Below are positions 6,032 through 6,309 of a stretch of DNA of 6,309 nucleotides, one piece after another. Numbering within the stretch: position 1 is the first letter of the stretch; every line of letters starts with the position of its first letter. This DNA is from Bacteroidetes bacterium UBA7688 (lineage in GTDB: Bacteria; Bacteroidota; Bacteroidia; Chitinophagales; Chitinophagaceae): assembly GCA_002482815.1 (NCBI GenBank), contig DLGS01000130.1:1-6309 (forward strand). The letters run 5' to 3'. The position numbers and the translations under genes were made by a program. The notes beneath the pieces are model-generated. The model had not been told where the DNA came from, did not search any database, and worked only from the letters and a program-made list of their open reading frames with translations.

Positions 6032-6309
6032 ACTCGGATTACCCAATTTAGGGTTGGGTTTAGGACTTAGAAGCCAGCATTTCGAGCATATTCTCAAAAA
6101 GAATCCTGCCGTAGATTGGTTTGAGGTGATTTCTGAGAATTTCATGGACTCACACGGAAGACCGAGACACATCTTACATCAAATAGCAGAACGATATCCC
6201 GTGGTCATGCACGGGGTATCATTGTCTATTGGAAGTACTGATCCGCTAAATTTAGATTACCTCAGCAGTTTAAAACAATTAGCAACAGAAGTAAAACCCG
6301 CCTGGATTA
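6021..6309 (+). CDS. DUF692/MNIO family multinuclear non-heme iron oxidase, N-terminal part (3' truncated by window edge)
   Basis: The first 96 residues of a DUF692-family protein are encoded here; family members are usually about 270-300 residues, so roughly two thirds lie outside the window. Characterised relatives (MbnB, TglH and the bufferin-modifying enzymes) use an iron cluster and oxygen to remodel cysteines in a neighbouring ribosomal peptide, usually with the help of a partner protein. Family hallmarks are visible: GLGLGLR at 11-17 with H20; DWFEVISENF at 32-41, corresponding to the DWFEVhaEN signature; and HGVSLSIGS at 64-72, corresponding to HGVGLSLGS. H64 lies in the conserved HGV block, and E35/E39 in the conserved FEVxxEN block. 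ATG 6021 lies inside the 3' end of the Cys-rich gene, in another frame, with an 11-nt overlap, so translation is probably coupled. No signal peptide is seen, so the enzyme is cytoplasmic like its presumed substrate. Confidence 0.92.
   Translation, partial: MATRLGLPNLGLGLGLRSQHFEHILKKNPAVDWFEVISENFMDSHGRPRHILHQIAERYPVVMHGVSLSIGSTDPLNLDYLSSLKQLATEVKPAWI

Overview
The window looks like a chromosomal segment from a Flavobacterium-type member of the Bacteroidota. The evidence is low G+C with A/T-rich codon choice, A-rich sequence instead of clear Shine-Dalgarno sites before the starts, a PorT-like outer-membrane barrel, and a CusA-type RND gene followed directly by its TolC-type partner. All supported genes lie on the + strand, in two blocks separated by a strong intrinsic terminator.

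Block 1 (positions 1 to about 2640) is the downstream end of a heavy-metal efflux operon. It holds the last 189 residues of a CusA/CzcA-family RND permease, a TolC-family outer-membrane channel starting 1 nt after it, and a 221-residue outer-membrane beta-barrel protein 11 nt further on. A 14-bp hairpin with a GAAA loop and a T-run (2606-2637) ends the block. The periplasmic adaptor is not in the window and may lie upstream.

Block 2 (2811 to the window end) looks like a second transcription unit with an unusual gene set. In order it encodes: (a) a 324-residue soluble protein with a lipocalin/nitrobindin-like look; (b) a 505-residue ferritin-like protein of the VioB-type family with a plausible complete di-metal ligand set (E29, E100xxH103, E188 or E266, E310xxH313); (c) a 195-residue cysteine-rich protein with three clear copies, plus one degenerate copy, of N-[DE]-C-x2-[KQ]-G-x-C; and (d) the first 96 residues of a DUF692/MNIO protein (multinuclear non-heme iron-dependent oxidase). 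The MNIO gene overlaps the cysteine-rich gene by 11 nt. MNIO enzymes known from methanobactin, TglH and bufferin systems modify cysteines in ribosomally made peptides encoded next to them.

My main inference is that block 2 is a candidate RiPP or metallopeptide system. In this reading the 195-residue protein is the MNIO substrate, and the ferritin-like protein and the putative barrel protein are additional components. I do not recognise this four-gene combination as a characterised pathway. The substrate is long, lacks a signal peptide, and carries its cysteine array at the N-terminus, unlike bufferins. A link to metal handling is suggested by the neighbouring efflux operon, but the terminator argues against co-transcription. 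A short coding-like stretch between (a) and (b), at 3782-3868, may be the relic of a lost gene.
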